The position numbers and the translations under genes were made by a program. A DNA stretch of 47,203 nucleotides from Clostridium sp. CAG:221 (GTDB lineage: Bacteria > Bacillota > Clostridia > Clostridiales > Clostridiaceae). Shown piece after piece: positions 17,446 through 25,015 of this stretch (position 1 is the first letter of the stretch; every line of letters starts with the position of its first letter). Below the pieces are notes generated by a model. The model made no database searches, was not told where the DNA came from, and saw only the letters and a list, made by a program, of their open reading frames with translations. Where the stretch lies: positions 12,906 through 60,108 of the forward strand of contig FR883392.1 in the NCBI GenBank assembly GCA_000435835.1, written 5' to 3'.

Positions 17446-18326
17446 AGTTTTTTATCTCCCTTATGTACATCTTCCTTTATATCTCTATGCTCAATATAAA
17501 CATCATGATTATTTGCACGTAGTGTTTCATAAATAGAATTAGCTATTGCCACTGATCTATGTCTTCCTCCTGTACATCCAATGGAAATTATTAATTGTCT
17601 CTTTCCTTCCTTTTGATAATTAGGAATTAAGAATTCAAACATATCATTTGCTTTTTGTAAGAAAGTTTGTGTTTCTGTTTGCTCCATAACGTAGTTTTTT
17701 ACAGGTTCATCATTACCTGAAAATGGTTTAAGTTCTGGAATATAAAAAGGATTTGGAATAAATCTTACATCAAACACCAAATCTGAATCTACAGGAATTC
17801 CATATTTAAAGCCAAAGCTTAATATGGTAATGGCCATTTGTTTTTCTGGCATTTCCTTATCACCAAATTTTCTAGCCATTTCTTCTCTTAAATCCTTAAT
17901 AGCATACTTAGAAGTATCTATAATTACGTCAGCTTTATCCTTTACATCTCTAAGCTTTTGTCTTTCAAGTTCAATTCCTGTGATCACTCTTCCACCAGGT
18001 GCCAGTGGATGACTTCTTCTCTTTTCTTTAAATCTCTTAACTAGCACTTCATCTGAAGTATCTAGGAATAATATTTCATATTGGAACTGTTCCTTAGATA
18101 ATTCACTTAAACTTTCAAATAAATCATCAAAGAAAATACCACCTCTAATATCCATAACTAAGGCAACCTTATCAATTGAACCTTTACTTTGCTTACATAC
18201 TTCTGCAAATTTCTTTATAAGCTTTGGTGGTAAGTTATCTACACAAAAATACCCCATATCCTCTAATGCATTTGTTGCCTCTGATTTTCCGGCTCCAGAT
18301 AGTCCTGTTACAATTATAAATCTCAT
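17442..18326 (-). CDS. rapZ: RNase adapter protein RapZ (YvcJ)
   Basis: A 294-residue nucleotide-binding protein: P-loop GLSGAGKSEATNALED (about 8-23), Walker B-like VALVMDIRGG (about 53-62), and the conserved C-terminal ISIGCTGGRHRSVAIANSIY, the metabolite-binding domain. In E. coli RapZ binds GlcN6P and guides RNase E to the sRNA GlmZ; the Firmicute homologue YvcJ hydrolyses nucleotides and its target is less clear. The ATG at 18326 follows TAGGAGG. A TATAAT hexamer about 30 nt upstream (18356-18361) may be its -10. It is the first gene of rapZ-yvcK-whiA-dnaE. Confidence 0.96.
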   Translation of the reverse strand: MRFIIVTGLSGAGKSEATNALEDMGYFCVDNLPPKLIKKFAEVCKQSKGSIDKVALVMDIRGGIFFDDLFESLSELSKEQFQYEILFLDTSDEVLVKRFKEKRRSHPLAPGGRVITGIELERQKLRDVKDKADVIIDTSKYAIKDLREEMARKFGDKEMPEKQMAITILSFGFKYGIPVDSDLVFDVRFIPNPFYIPELKPFSGNDEPVKNYVMEQTETQTFLQKANDMFEFLIPNYQKEGKRQLIISIGCTGGRHRSVAIANSIYETLRANNHDVYIEHRDIKEDVHKGDKKL

Positions 18327-18395
18327 GTACCTTTTCCTCCTAAAAATAACACTGTATTATACTTAACTCTATCATTAATTTAATTATATCACGAC

Positions 18396-18431
18396 AAAAA
18401 AGGAGATGCAGTAATACACCCCCCTTTTTTT
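18396..18431 (-). terminator. probable murB terminator
   Basis: On the minus strand AAAAAAGGGG pairs with CTCCTTTTTT (one G-U pair) around a roughly 15-nt loop, then a T-rich end. Repeat copy B lies between this hairpin and murB. Confidence 0.6.
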
Positions 18432-18566
18432 AATGATGAATGATGAGTGATGAATTATGAATTTAGGAATAAACTCCTTTAAGGAGTTTAGAAAAATATA
18501 ATTTTCAGAAATTCTGTAAGAATTTCATCATTAATTCATCATTCGTAATTCATAATTCATCATTAA
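18430..18566. repeat. dispersed palindromic element, copy B
   Basis: A 137-bp element with ends TTAATGATGAATGATGA and (other strand) TTAATGATGAATTATGAA. Internal hairpins are AAACTCC-TTTA-AGGAGTTT and GAAATTC-TGTA-AGAATTTC, the same plan as copies A and C. It abuts the T-run of the hairpin at 18396-18431. Confidence 0.82.
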
Positions 18567-18574
18567 CTAAGTTT

Positions 18575-19498
18575 TTAATTGTTTTCGTCTTCTCCAACAA
18601 TTCTTACTTCTGTATGAAGTTCTACACCGAATTGTTTTTTAACTTCATCTTGAATATGCTTAATTAGATTTAAGATATCCTTTGCACTTGCTCCACCTTT
18701 ATTTATAACAAAGCCTGAATGTTTGCTAGAAACTGCTGCACCATTCATTTCATATCCTTTTAATCCAGCATCTTGTATTAGCTTTCCTGCAAAATAACCT
18801 TCAGGTCTCTTAAATGTACTTCCTGCTGATGGATACTCAAGTGGTTGCTTAGATTCTCTCTTTTCAGTTAAATCTGCAATCATTTCCTTAATAGTCTTTA
18901 CTTCACCATGTTTTAAGCTTAGTATAGCACTTAAAACTATATATCCCTTTTTCATTACAGCAGAAGATCTATAGCCAAAATCTAATTCTTCTTTAGATAA
19001 AGTCTTTATTTCTCCCTCTTCACTAATGACTTCTATACTTTCAACTACATCACTCATACAACCATCATAAGCACCAGCATTCATAAACACAGCTCCACCG
19101 ATAGTTCCTGGAATACCACAAGCAAATTCAAATCCTGTTAAAGAATGCTCCATTGCTTTATCTGAAACTGCCTTAAGCATAACTCCTGCTTCAACTTCTA
19201 TTTTTTCTCCTACTACTTCCATTCCAGTTAATGATGTTAATAAGATTACTACTCCTCTAATTCCTCCATCTTTAACAAGCAAATTAGAACCGTTTCCTAT
19301 AACATATACAGGAATATTGTTTTCTCTACATATCTTAACACTTTCAATTACTTGTGATTTAGTTTCTGGAATTAATAAAATATCAGCTGGTCCACCAACT
19401 TTAAAATTAACATAATTTTTTAATGGCTCATCTATCTTTATATATTCTTCTTTATATAATTGGCTAAACAAATTTCCTAACTTATTATATTTATTCAT
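18575..19498 (-). CDS. murB: UDP-N-acetylenolpyruvoylglucosamine reductase
   Basis: A 307-residue cytoplasmic FAD enzyme of peptidoglycan precursor synthesis that makes UDP-MurNAc. It has NFKVGGPADILLIPET and VIGNGSNLLVKDGGIRG (FAD binding), CGIPGTIGGAVFMNAGAYDG, DFGYRSS with the active-site arginine region, and EYPSAGSTFKRP with the serine proton donor. GKLIQDAGLKG and HTEVRIVG near the end complete a type IIb MurB. The ATG at 19498 is preceded by AAGGAG. It lies 76 nt downstream of uvrC, a pairing usual in Clostridium. Confidence 0.97.
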   Translation of the reverse strand: MNKYNKLGNLFSQLYKEEYIKIDEPLKNYVNFKVGGPADILLIPETKSQVIESVKICRENNIPVYVIGNGSNLLVKDGGIRGVVILLTSLTGMEVVGEKIEVEAGVMLKAVSDKAMEHSLTGFEFACGIPGTIGGAVFMNAGAYDGCMSDVVESIEVISEEGEIKTLSKEELDFGYRSSAVMKKGYIVLSAILSLKHGEVKTIKEMIADLTEKRESKQPLEYPSAGSTFKRPEGYFAGKLIQDAGLKGYEMNGAAVSSKHSGFVINKGGASAKDILNLIKHIQDEVKKQFGVELHTEVRIVGEDENN

Positions 19499-19574
19499 GG
19501 TTAGCTCCTTATTTCTTAATTAATTACATTTTAATAGTATAAATTAAATTATCCCATTTAACAAGGATTTTAAG

Positions 19575-21446
19575 CTATTTGCTTTCATTTCCATTGAAAT
19601 ATTGATAAATACTTTCTGCTGCTTTATTATTTATGCTTGGAGTCTCCAATAATTGCTCTAAAGTAGCACTTTTTATATTATCTACACTGCCAAACTTCAT
19701 TAGTAAGGCTCTTCTTCTTTTTTCTCCTACATTAGGTATATCATCAAGGACAGAATGAAGTGTCTTTTTATCTCTTAAACTTCTATGATATGTTATGGCA
19801 AATCTGTGTACTTCATCTTGAATTCTTCTTATAAGCTGCATTAAATTAGAGCTTCTATTAATAATAAGTTCTTCATTATTATAAATAATCCCCCTAGTGG
19901 CATGTTTATCATCTTTAACAAGTCCGCAAACAGGAATATTTATATTTAAATCCCTTAGTACTTCTAATGCTATATTTATCTGACCTTTTCCACCATCCAT
20001 CATTATAAGATCAGGAAAATTAGAAAACTTACCTGCTGAAAACTGCAACTTAGATTCTTGTATAGCCTTTACTTCTTCTAAACCATGAGAAAATCTTCTG
20101 GTTAGTATTTCTCTCATACTGTCATAATCATTGGCACCTTTAACGGTTTTTATTCTAAACCTTCTATAATCACTATTTTTAGAGCGTCCTTCTTCAAAGA
20201 CAATCATTGAACCTACTGAATCAACACCTTGTATATTTGAAATATCATAAGCTTCAATTCTTGAAGGCCAAATTTCTAAATCTAATAACTCCTGAAGTTC
20301 TTCTAAGGCTATCTTATTGATTTCCTTATCTATTAAGTATTTATCCTTAAATTTTTCTAAGGTTATTTGGGCATTGTTTTTTACCATCTCAAGCATTTCT
20401 CTTTTTTGACCTTTTTGTGGAACCTTAATCCAAACCTTAGCTCCTCTTTTAATAGTTAAATATTCTTCAACTAACTCAACATTACTTATTGCTGGAACAT
20501 ATATAGTTCTTGGAACCTTTGCAGTACCTCCATAAAAAGATGTTATAAATTCTTCTAGTATTTCTTCAATGGAATCTTCTGCTGTATTTTCAAAAATAAA
20601 ATGCTCTCTACCAAGAATTTTTCCTTCCCTAGAGAAAAATACCTGTACACAGCTATCTTTTTCATCTTTGTAGATATTTATAAAATCTTCATCGCCTTCC
20701 ATGGTCTTAAATATTTTTTGTTTTTCAACTATAGCTTTTATAGCTAAAATTTTATCTCTTAAATCTGCTGCTTTTTCAAATTCTAAGTTCATGGATGCCT
20801 CTTCCATTTCACTTTGAAGTACTTTTAATACAGTAGTATCTTTTCCGCTTAAAATATCTATAACATCATTTATCATTTTACCATATTCTTCCTTACTTAT
20901 GTAGCCACCACATGGTCCAAAACACTTCTTAATATGATAATTTAAACAAGGCCTTACAGTCTCTCCTCCCTCTTTAATTAAAAGCTTACAAGTTCTTAAA
21001 GGGAAAATCTTATTTATTAAATTAATTGTTTCATATACTGCTGTCCCATTAGTATATGGTCCAAAGTATTTACTTCCATCTTTAGAATAGTTTCTTGTAA
21101 CAAAAACCCTTGGAAAATCATCATTAACAGTTATCTTAATAAAAGGATAAAACTTATCATCCTTTAGCAAAATATTATATCGTGGGCTATACTTTTTTAT
21201 TAAGTTACATTCTAAGATTAATGCTTCCATTTCTGAATCTGTAACAATATACTCAAACTCAGCAATATGCTTAACCATTACTCTAACCTTTTCACTGTGA
21301 TTTTTAGAATTCTGAAAATAACTCTTTACCCTATTTTTCAATATCTTAGCTTTTCCTACATAAATAACTTCTCCAAGAGAATTTTTCATTAAATAAACCC
21401 CTGGCTTAGATGGAAGATTTTTTAAATGATATTCAAAATCAAACAC
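19575..21446 (-). CDS. uvrC: UvrABC excinuclease subunit C
   Basis: A 623-residue nucleotide excision repair nuclease that makes the 3' and 5' incisions. Domains: GIY-YIG (about 5-90; KPGVYLMKNSLGEVIYVGKA), a cysteine cluster (CKL...CLNYHIKKCFGPC, about 150-175), UVR motif (about 195-235), RNase H-like endonuclease (about 370-540; EAYDISNIQG, LIMMDGGKGQI) and C-terminal helix-hairpin-helix (VGEKRRRALLMKFG). The GTG at 21446 (MFDFEYHLK) is chosen over the upstream GTG at 21464, since GGAGTGAT sits 3 nt before it and UvrC proteins usually begin this way. Its leader is a 10-bp tandem repeat next to repeat copy C. Confidence 0.95.
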   Translation of the reverse strand: MFDFEYHLKNLPSKPGVYLMKNSLGEVIYVGKAKILKNRVKSYFQNSKNHSEKVRVMVKHIAEFEYIVTDSEMEALILECNLIKKYSPRYNILLKDDKFYPFIKITVNDDFPRVFVTRNYSKDGSKYFGPYTNGTAVYETINLINKIFPLRTCKLLIKEGGETVRPCLNYHIKKCFGPCGGYISKEEYGKMINDVIDILSGKDTTVLKVLQSEMEEASMNLEFEKAADLRDKILAIKAIVEKQKIFKTMEGDEDFINIYKDEKDSCVQVFFSREGKILGREHFIFENTAEDSIEEILEEFITSFYGGTAKVPRTIYVPAISNVELVEEYLTIKRGAKVWIKVPQKGQKREMLEMVKNNAQITLEKFKDKYLIDKEINKIALEELQELLDLEIWPSRIEAYDISNIQGVDSVGSMIVFEEGRSKNSDYRRFRIKTVKGANDYDSMREILTRRFSHGLEEVKAIQESKLQFSAGKFSNFPDLIMMDGGKGQINIALEVLRDLNINIPVCGLVKDDKHATRGIIYNNEELIINRSSNLMQLIRRIQDEVHRFAITYHRSLRDKKTLHSVLDDIPNVGEKRRRALLMKFGSVDNIKSATLEQLLETPSINNKAAESIYQYFNGNESK

Positions 21447-21450
21447 CGTA

Positions 21451-21490
21451 TCACTCCGTTTCACTACGCTTAACTACGCTTCACTACGTT
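21451..21490. repeat. four tandem decamers overlapping the uvrC start region
   Basis: Plus-strand units TCACTCCGTT, TCACTACGCT, TAACTACGCT and TCACTACGTT are four consecutive 10-bp repeats. The first unit has diverged to contain, on the minus strand, the AACGGAGTGA used as uvrC ribosome binding site. Confidence 0.75.
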
Positions 21491-21623
21491 TTAATGATGA
21501 ATTATGAATTACGAATGATGAATTAATGATGAAACTCAAAGAGTTTCTTAAAATATATTCTTTTTTAAACTCCCATGGAGTTTATTCCGCAATTCATCAT
21601 TCATCACTCATCATTCATAATTA
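21491..21623. repeat. dispersed palindromic element, copy C
   Basis: A 133-bp element with ends TTAATGATGAATTATGAA and (other strand) TTAATTATGAATGATGAG. Internal hairpins are GAAACTC-AAA-GAGTTTC and AAACTCC-CAT-GGAGTTT. Its right end abuts the A-run of the pbp terminator, as copy A does at pyk. Confidence 0.85.
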
Positions 21624-21651
21624 AAAAAAGGAGCTTATAGCTCCTTTTTTT
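21623..21651 (-). terminator. terminator of the ftsW-pbp operon
   Basis: AAAAAAAGGAGC-TTATA-GCTCCTTTTTTT is a perfect stem with a T7 tract on each strand, 22 nt past the PBP stop. Confidence 0.9.
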
Positions 21652-21672
21652 CGAAGAGCTTCCTCTTCTGTA

Positions 21673-23235
21673 TTAATATCCAAGTACTGCTTTTCTTACT
21701 ACGTAGCTGGCAATTTCAGCTGAAATTACTGCTCCACTTTCACCATTTTCTACAATAACAGCCACTGCTATTTCTGGATCATCAATTGGTGCTGCTGAAA
21801 TAAACCATGCATGTGGAATTGCATCTGTTCCATCAGGTAATTTATAATCTGCTGTACCTGTTTTTCCTCCAGCATTTGTTCCTTCAAAAGCTGGCCATCT
21901 ATAAAGATTATTATCTACTAAATATTTCATATAGCTTTTTATAGTTGAAGCTATATCACTTGAAACCACTTGCTTTAATTCTGTATCTTCCATTGTTTTA
22001 ACAGTATTACCTGCACTATCTAAAATGGAGTTTACTAATCTAGGTTGCATCATCACTCCATCATTAGCAACTGTTGCTGCCACTAAGGCCATTTGAATTG
22101 GTGTAGATAAAACTCCACCTTGACCAATACCACTTTGTGCTATTTCACCTTGGGCGTAGCTCTCTAGTGTTGGGAACTGACTTGCTGTTATAGTTAACCC
22201 TGGACCACTAATAACTGAATTAAATCCATAGTTTTCTGCTGTTTGTTTTAAAGTACTATTACCTAATTCCATAGCTAATGTTCCAAAAACAACATTACTT
22301 GATACTCTATAGGCATATCTTAAATCAATGGCTCCATGTGACTGATATGCATAGTTATTTAAAGTAGTTCCATCATCAAAAATAATTTTTCCTTGATCGT
22401 TAAATGTCCTATTAGCTACCCCTGGGATGTTTTCCAAGGCACTTGATAAAGTAACGGTTTTAAATACTGAACCTGGTGGATATAATCCATCGATAGCTCT
22501 ATTAATAAGAGGAGTCTCTTCATCACTTCCGCTGTAAGCCGCCTCCAGTGCTGCCCCTAGATCATTTGGATCAAAGGATGGCTTAGAAACCATAGCCAGT
22601 ATTTCTCCAGTCTTAGGATTTATGGCTACTACTGACCCCTTATTATCTCCTAATGCATCGCTAGCTACCTGCTGTAATTCTAAATCTAAAGTAGTAACTA
22701 TGCTATTTCCTACCTTTGCTTCATTTTCTTCTTCCTCATTTTTAACTTTAATCTTATCTACAAAAGTCTTAAAGTTTTCTGATAAATTTAATTTCTTTTC
22801 GTTTATTAAGTCATCTTTTATATCACTAACTAATCCTGCAAAATCTATGCTACTTAAAAATGCTCTATAACTATTTCCTATAAAACTGTTGCTACTTAAT
22901 TCATCATCATATTCTGATTCCAGACCTGACATTCCGTAGACTTCATCGTAATATCCCAATGGATGAACTAATAAATCACCATAAAGATATTTTCTATCTT
23001 GAGTTAAATCATTAATCTTAGTAGTTTCAGTTAAAGGTGTACCATTTCTATCATAAATAGTACCTCTAATAACTTCATTTTTTGCTGCTAGAACTCTTAC
23101 ATTTCCTGAATCCTCAGCTATTTTAGGACCTCTAAACACTTGAAAATATGCTATATATGTTATTAATGCTATAAATAAAAACAAAAACACAACCATTACG
23201 TGTTGTACACTTTTAGCTAATTTATTTTCATCCAT
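21673..23235 (-). CDS. penicillin-binding protein, class B transpeptidase (PBP2/FtsI family)
   Basis: A 520-residue membrane-anchored cell-wall transpeptidase. It has one N-terminal transmembrane helix (about 12-31), a short dimerisation segment with RGTIYDRNG (about 57), then the transpeptidase domain with the SxxK motif in PPGSVFKTV (about 253), SxN as SSN (about 311) and KTG in GGKTGTADY (about 457). FDPNDLG and GIGQGGVLSTPIQMA are family landmarks. It begins 4 nt after the SEDS gene; its RBS GAGGAGG lies inside the end of that gene, so the glycosyltransferase and its partner transpeptidase are translated together. It is shorter than typical FtsI or SpoVD and lacks PASTA domains. Confidence 0.93.
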   Translation of the reverse strand: MDENKLAKSVQHVMVVFLFLFIALITYIAYFQVFRGPKIAEDSGNVRVLAAKNEVIRGTIYDRNGTPLTETTKINDLTQDRKYLYGDLLVHPLGYYDEVYGMSGLESEYDDELSSNSFIGNSYRAFLSSIDFAGLVSDIKDDLINEKKLNLSENFKTFVDKIKVKNEEEENEAKVGNSIVTTLDLELQQVASDALGDNKGSVVAINPKTGEILAMVSKPSFDPNDLGAALEAAYSGSDEETPLINRAIDGLYPPGSVFKTVTLSSALENIPGVANRTFNDQGKIIFDDGTTLNNYAYQSHGAIDLRYAYRVSSNVVFGTLAMELGNSTLKQTAENYGFNSVISGPGLTITASQFPTLESYAQGEIAQSGIGQGGVLSTPIQMALVAATVANDGVMMQPRLVNSILDSAGNTVKTMEDTELKQVVSSDIASTIKSYMKYLVDNNLYRWPAFEGTNAGGKTGTADYKLPDGTDAIPHAWFISAAPIDDPEIAVAVIVENGESGAVISAEIASYVVRKAVLGY

Positions 23236-23239
23236 ACTC

Positions 23240-24475
23240 TTACGCCTCCTCTGATACCTTTTGTAATATTCCTAAAGCAAAGAATATGGTAAGCACTGAT
23301 GAACCACCATAACTTAATATTGGAAGTGTAATACCTGTTAAAGGAATTACTCCAAAAATACCACCTATAATAACTAATGTTTGACATGCTATCATGGTAC
23401 TAAAACCTACAACAGACAGCTGTGAAAACTTATCATTGGTAACATATGCTGATCTGATACCTCTGAAGAATAATAAGAAGTATATTATCATTAAACCAAC
23501 GGCAAATATCATGCCAAACTCTTCACATATTGCTGCATATATGAAATCTGAATCATTTACTGGAATATACTCTACATATCCTTGCCCAAGTCCACTTCCT
23601 ACAAGTCCACCTGAGGAAATAGCATATAAAGATTGTACTAATTGGTATCCTGCATCAGAAGCATATTCCCATGGATTTCTCCAAATCATAACTCTTTCCC
23701 TTACATGGGCAAAAAGATTATATCCTAATATGGCTCCTGCTGTAGCACCACCTAAACTTAATGCTACATATAGCTTTTTAGAAGTTGCCACATAAAGAAG
23801 ACTGATAATTATTCCAAAGAATATAAGTGCTGAACCTAAATCAGCTTGTGCAACTAGGAATATAAGTGAAAATCCAGCAACTAAAGCTGGCACTATCAGT
23901 TGCTTTATATCATCTTTAATACTTCCATTATCCTCATATTCAGAAAAAGCTGCTGCCAAGTATAGCACTAATGTTATCTTCCCAAACTCTGAAGGCTGAA
24001 CCATGAATTTACCTATACTTATCCAGTTATAAGCACCACCAATAGCTGATGCTCCAGTTATTTTTGCATATAAAAATGCCATAGGCATAAGCACTATGGT
24101 TGCAATCATATAAACATTCTTATATTTAGCAAACCTGCTCATATCCGGTATTATGGCTACCACTAATATGTAACCTATTACTCCAATAGTAACCCATACC
24201 AATTGCTTTACAGAAGTTGCTTTATCAATTCTATAAAGCATAGCTATACTTACCACTGCTAAAACACTTGCAAAATTTAAAATAAATTTATCACCATCAG
24301 GATAATACCTTCTAATTACAAAGTGGGAATAGCCTATTAAAACACATAGAACTACTCCCATAACTATTGCAAGAGTATCAAAGGGCTTTGATTGCAAGCC
24401 CAGATAAGTGAAAAGTAGTAAGCATAGTAAATAAATCATTCTTAATAATCTCTTTTCCTGCTTAGATCCTTTCAT
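23240..24475 (-). CDS. FtsW/RodA/SpoVE family peptidoglycan glycosyltransferase
   Basis: A 411-residue SEDS-family integral membrane protein with about ten hydrophobic segments. Conserved sites include the MVQPSEFGKITLVLYLA region (about 160), VAQADLGSALIFFGI with the essential aspartate (about 208) and GLGQGYVEYIPVNDSDFIYAAICEEFG (residues about 297-323, given in shortened form as GLGQG...DSDF...EEFG). TLPILSYGGSS lies near the C-terminus. It polymerises lipid II with the PBP encoded next. The ATG at 24475 is preferred over GTG at 24487 because AGAGGTGG lies 8 nt upstream. Whether its role is division (FtsW) or elongation (RodA) is not decided by sequence. Confidence 0.94.
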   Translation of the reverse strand: MKGSKQEKRLLRMIYLLCLLLFTYLGLQSKPFDTLAIVMGVVLCVLIGYSHFVIRRYYPDGDKFILNFASVLAVVSIAMLYRIDKATSVKQLVWVTIGVIGYILVVAIIPDMSRFAKYKNVYMIATIVLMPMAFLYAKITGASAIGGAYNWISIGKFMVQPSEFGKITLVLYLAAAFSEYEDNGSIKDDIKQLIVPALVAGFSLIFLVAQADLGSALIFFGIIISLLYVATSKKLYVALSLGGATAGAILGYNLFAHVRERVMIWRNPWEYASDAGYQLVQSLYAISSGGLVGSGLGQGYVEYIPVNDSDFIYAAICEEFGMIFAVGLMIIYFLLFFRGIRSAYVTNDKFSQLSVVGFSTMIACQTLVIIGGIFGVIPLTGITLPILSYGGSSVLTIFFALGILQKVSEEA

Positions 24476-24489
24476 GCCTTTAACCACCT

Positions 24490-24942
24490 CTATTGCTTTC
24501 CTGGCTTTAATACTTTAAAAATAGCACTTCCTATTTTTATTTCATCATCAGCTGTTAATTTTGCCTTATCTTTTATTCTTTCATCATTTACATATACACC
24601 ATTAGTACTATTTAAATCTTGAATATAAAGATTATTATTTTTAACATATAATTTAGCATGATAACCAGATGCAAATGGCTCTGATAAAACTATTAAATTA
24701 TCTTCTCTTCTACCTATTGTTAATTCTGTTCTGACTAAAATTACAGAACCTTCTTCTAAATCCTCACTAGCCCCTGGATTAATTACTTCCACTGCATATT
24801 TTCTTGCTGCTGGATTACTTTTCTTTTTACCACCAGTCTTTACATCCTTGTACATTATTTTTAATGAATAATATATTATTCCATACAAAAATACAATAAA
24901 GGCTATCCCAAATACAAAGGCCATTATCTTGCTAATACTCAT
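24490..24942 (-). CDS. membrane-anchored FHA-domain protein
   Basis: A 150-residue protein with one N-terminal transmembrane helix (about 6-27), a lysine-rich linker, and a C-terminal FHA domain (about 72-145). The FHA signature is intact: IGRREDNLIVL, SGYHAKLYV and DLNSTNGVYVND, the sites that bind phosphothreonine peptides. It precedes the SEDS glycosyltransferase and PBP genes with a 14-nt gap to the SEDS start. Family context suggests a scaffold linking Ser/Thr kinase signalling to wall synthesis; the kinase is not in this window. RBS AGAGGTGAAG precedes the ATG. Confidence 0.9.
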   Translation of the reverse strand: MSISKIMAFVFGIAFIVFLYGIIYYSLKIMYKDVKTGGKKKSNPAARKYAVEVINPGASEDLEEGSVILVRTELTIGRREDNLIVLSEPFASGYHAKLYVKNNNLYIQDLNSTNGVYVNDERIKDKAKLTADDEIKIGSAIFKVLKPGKQ

Positions 24943-25015
24943 TTCTTCACCTCTATCTACTGTTCTTCAATCTTAATATTAATAGTTATTGAAAAAAATA
25001 ACAACCCATGAATTA

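Noticed and set aside
16994..17536. 180-residue plus-strand frame over yvcK
   Set aside because: Antisense shadow of yvcK and rapZ, with no RBS and no recognisable domain.
21451..21623. CRISPR array near uvrC
   Set aside because: The 10-bp units are directly tandem without spacers and the flanking repeats are inverted, not spaced direct repeats.
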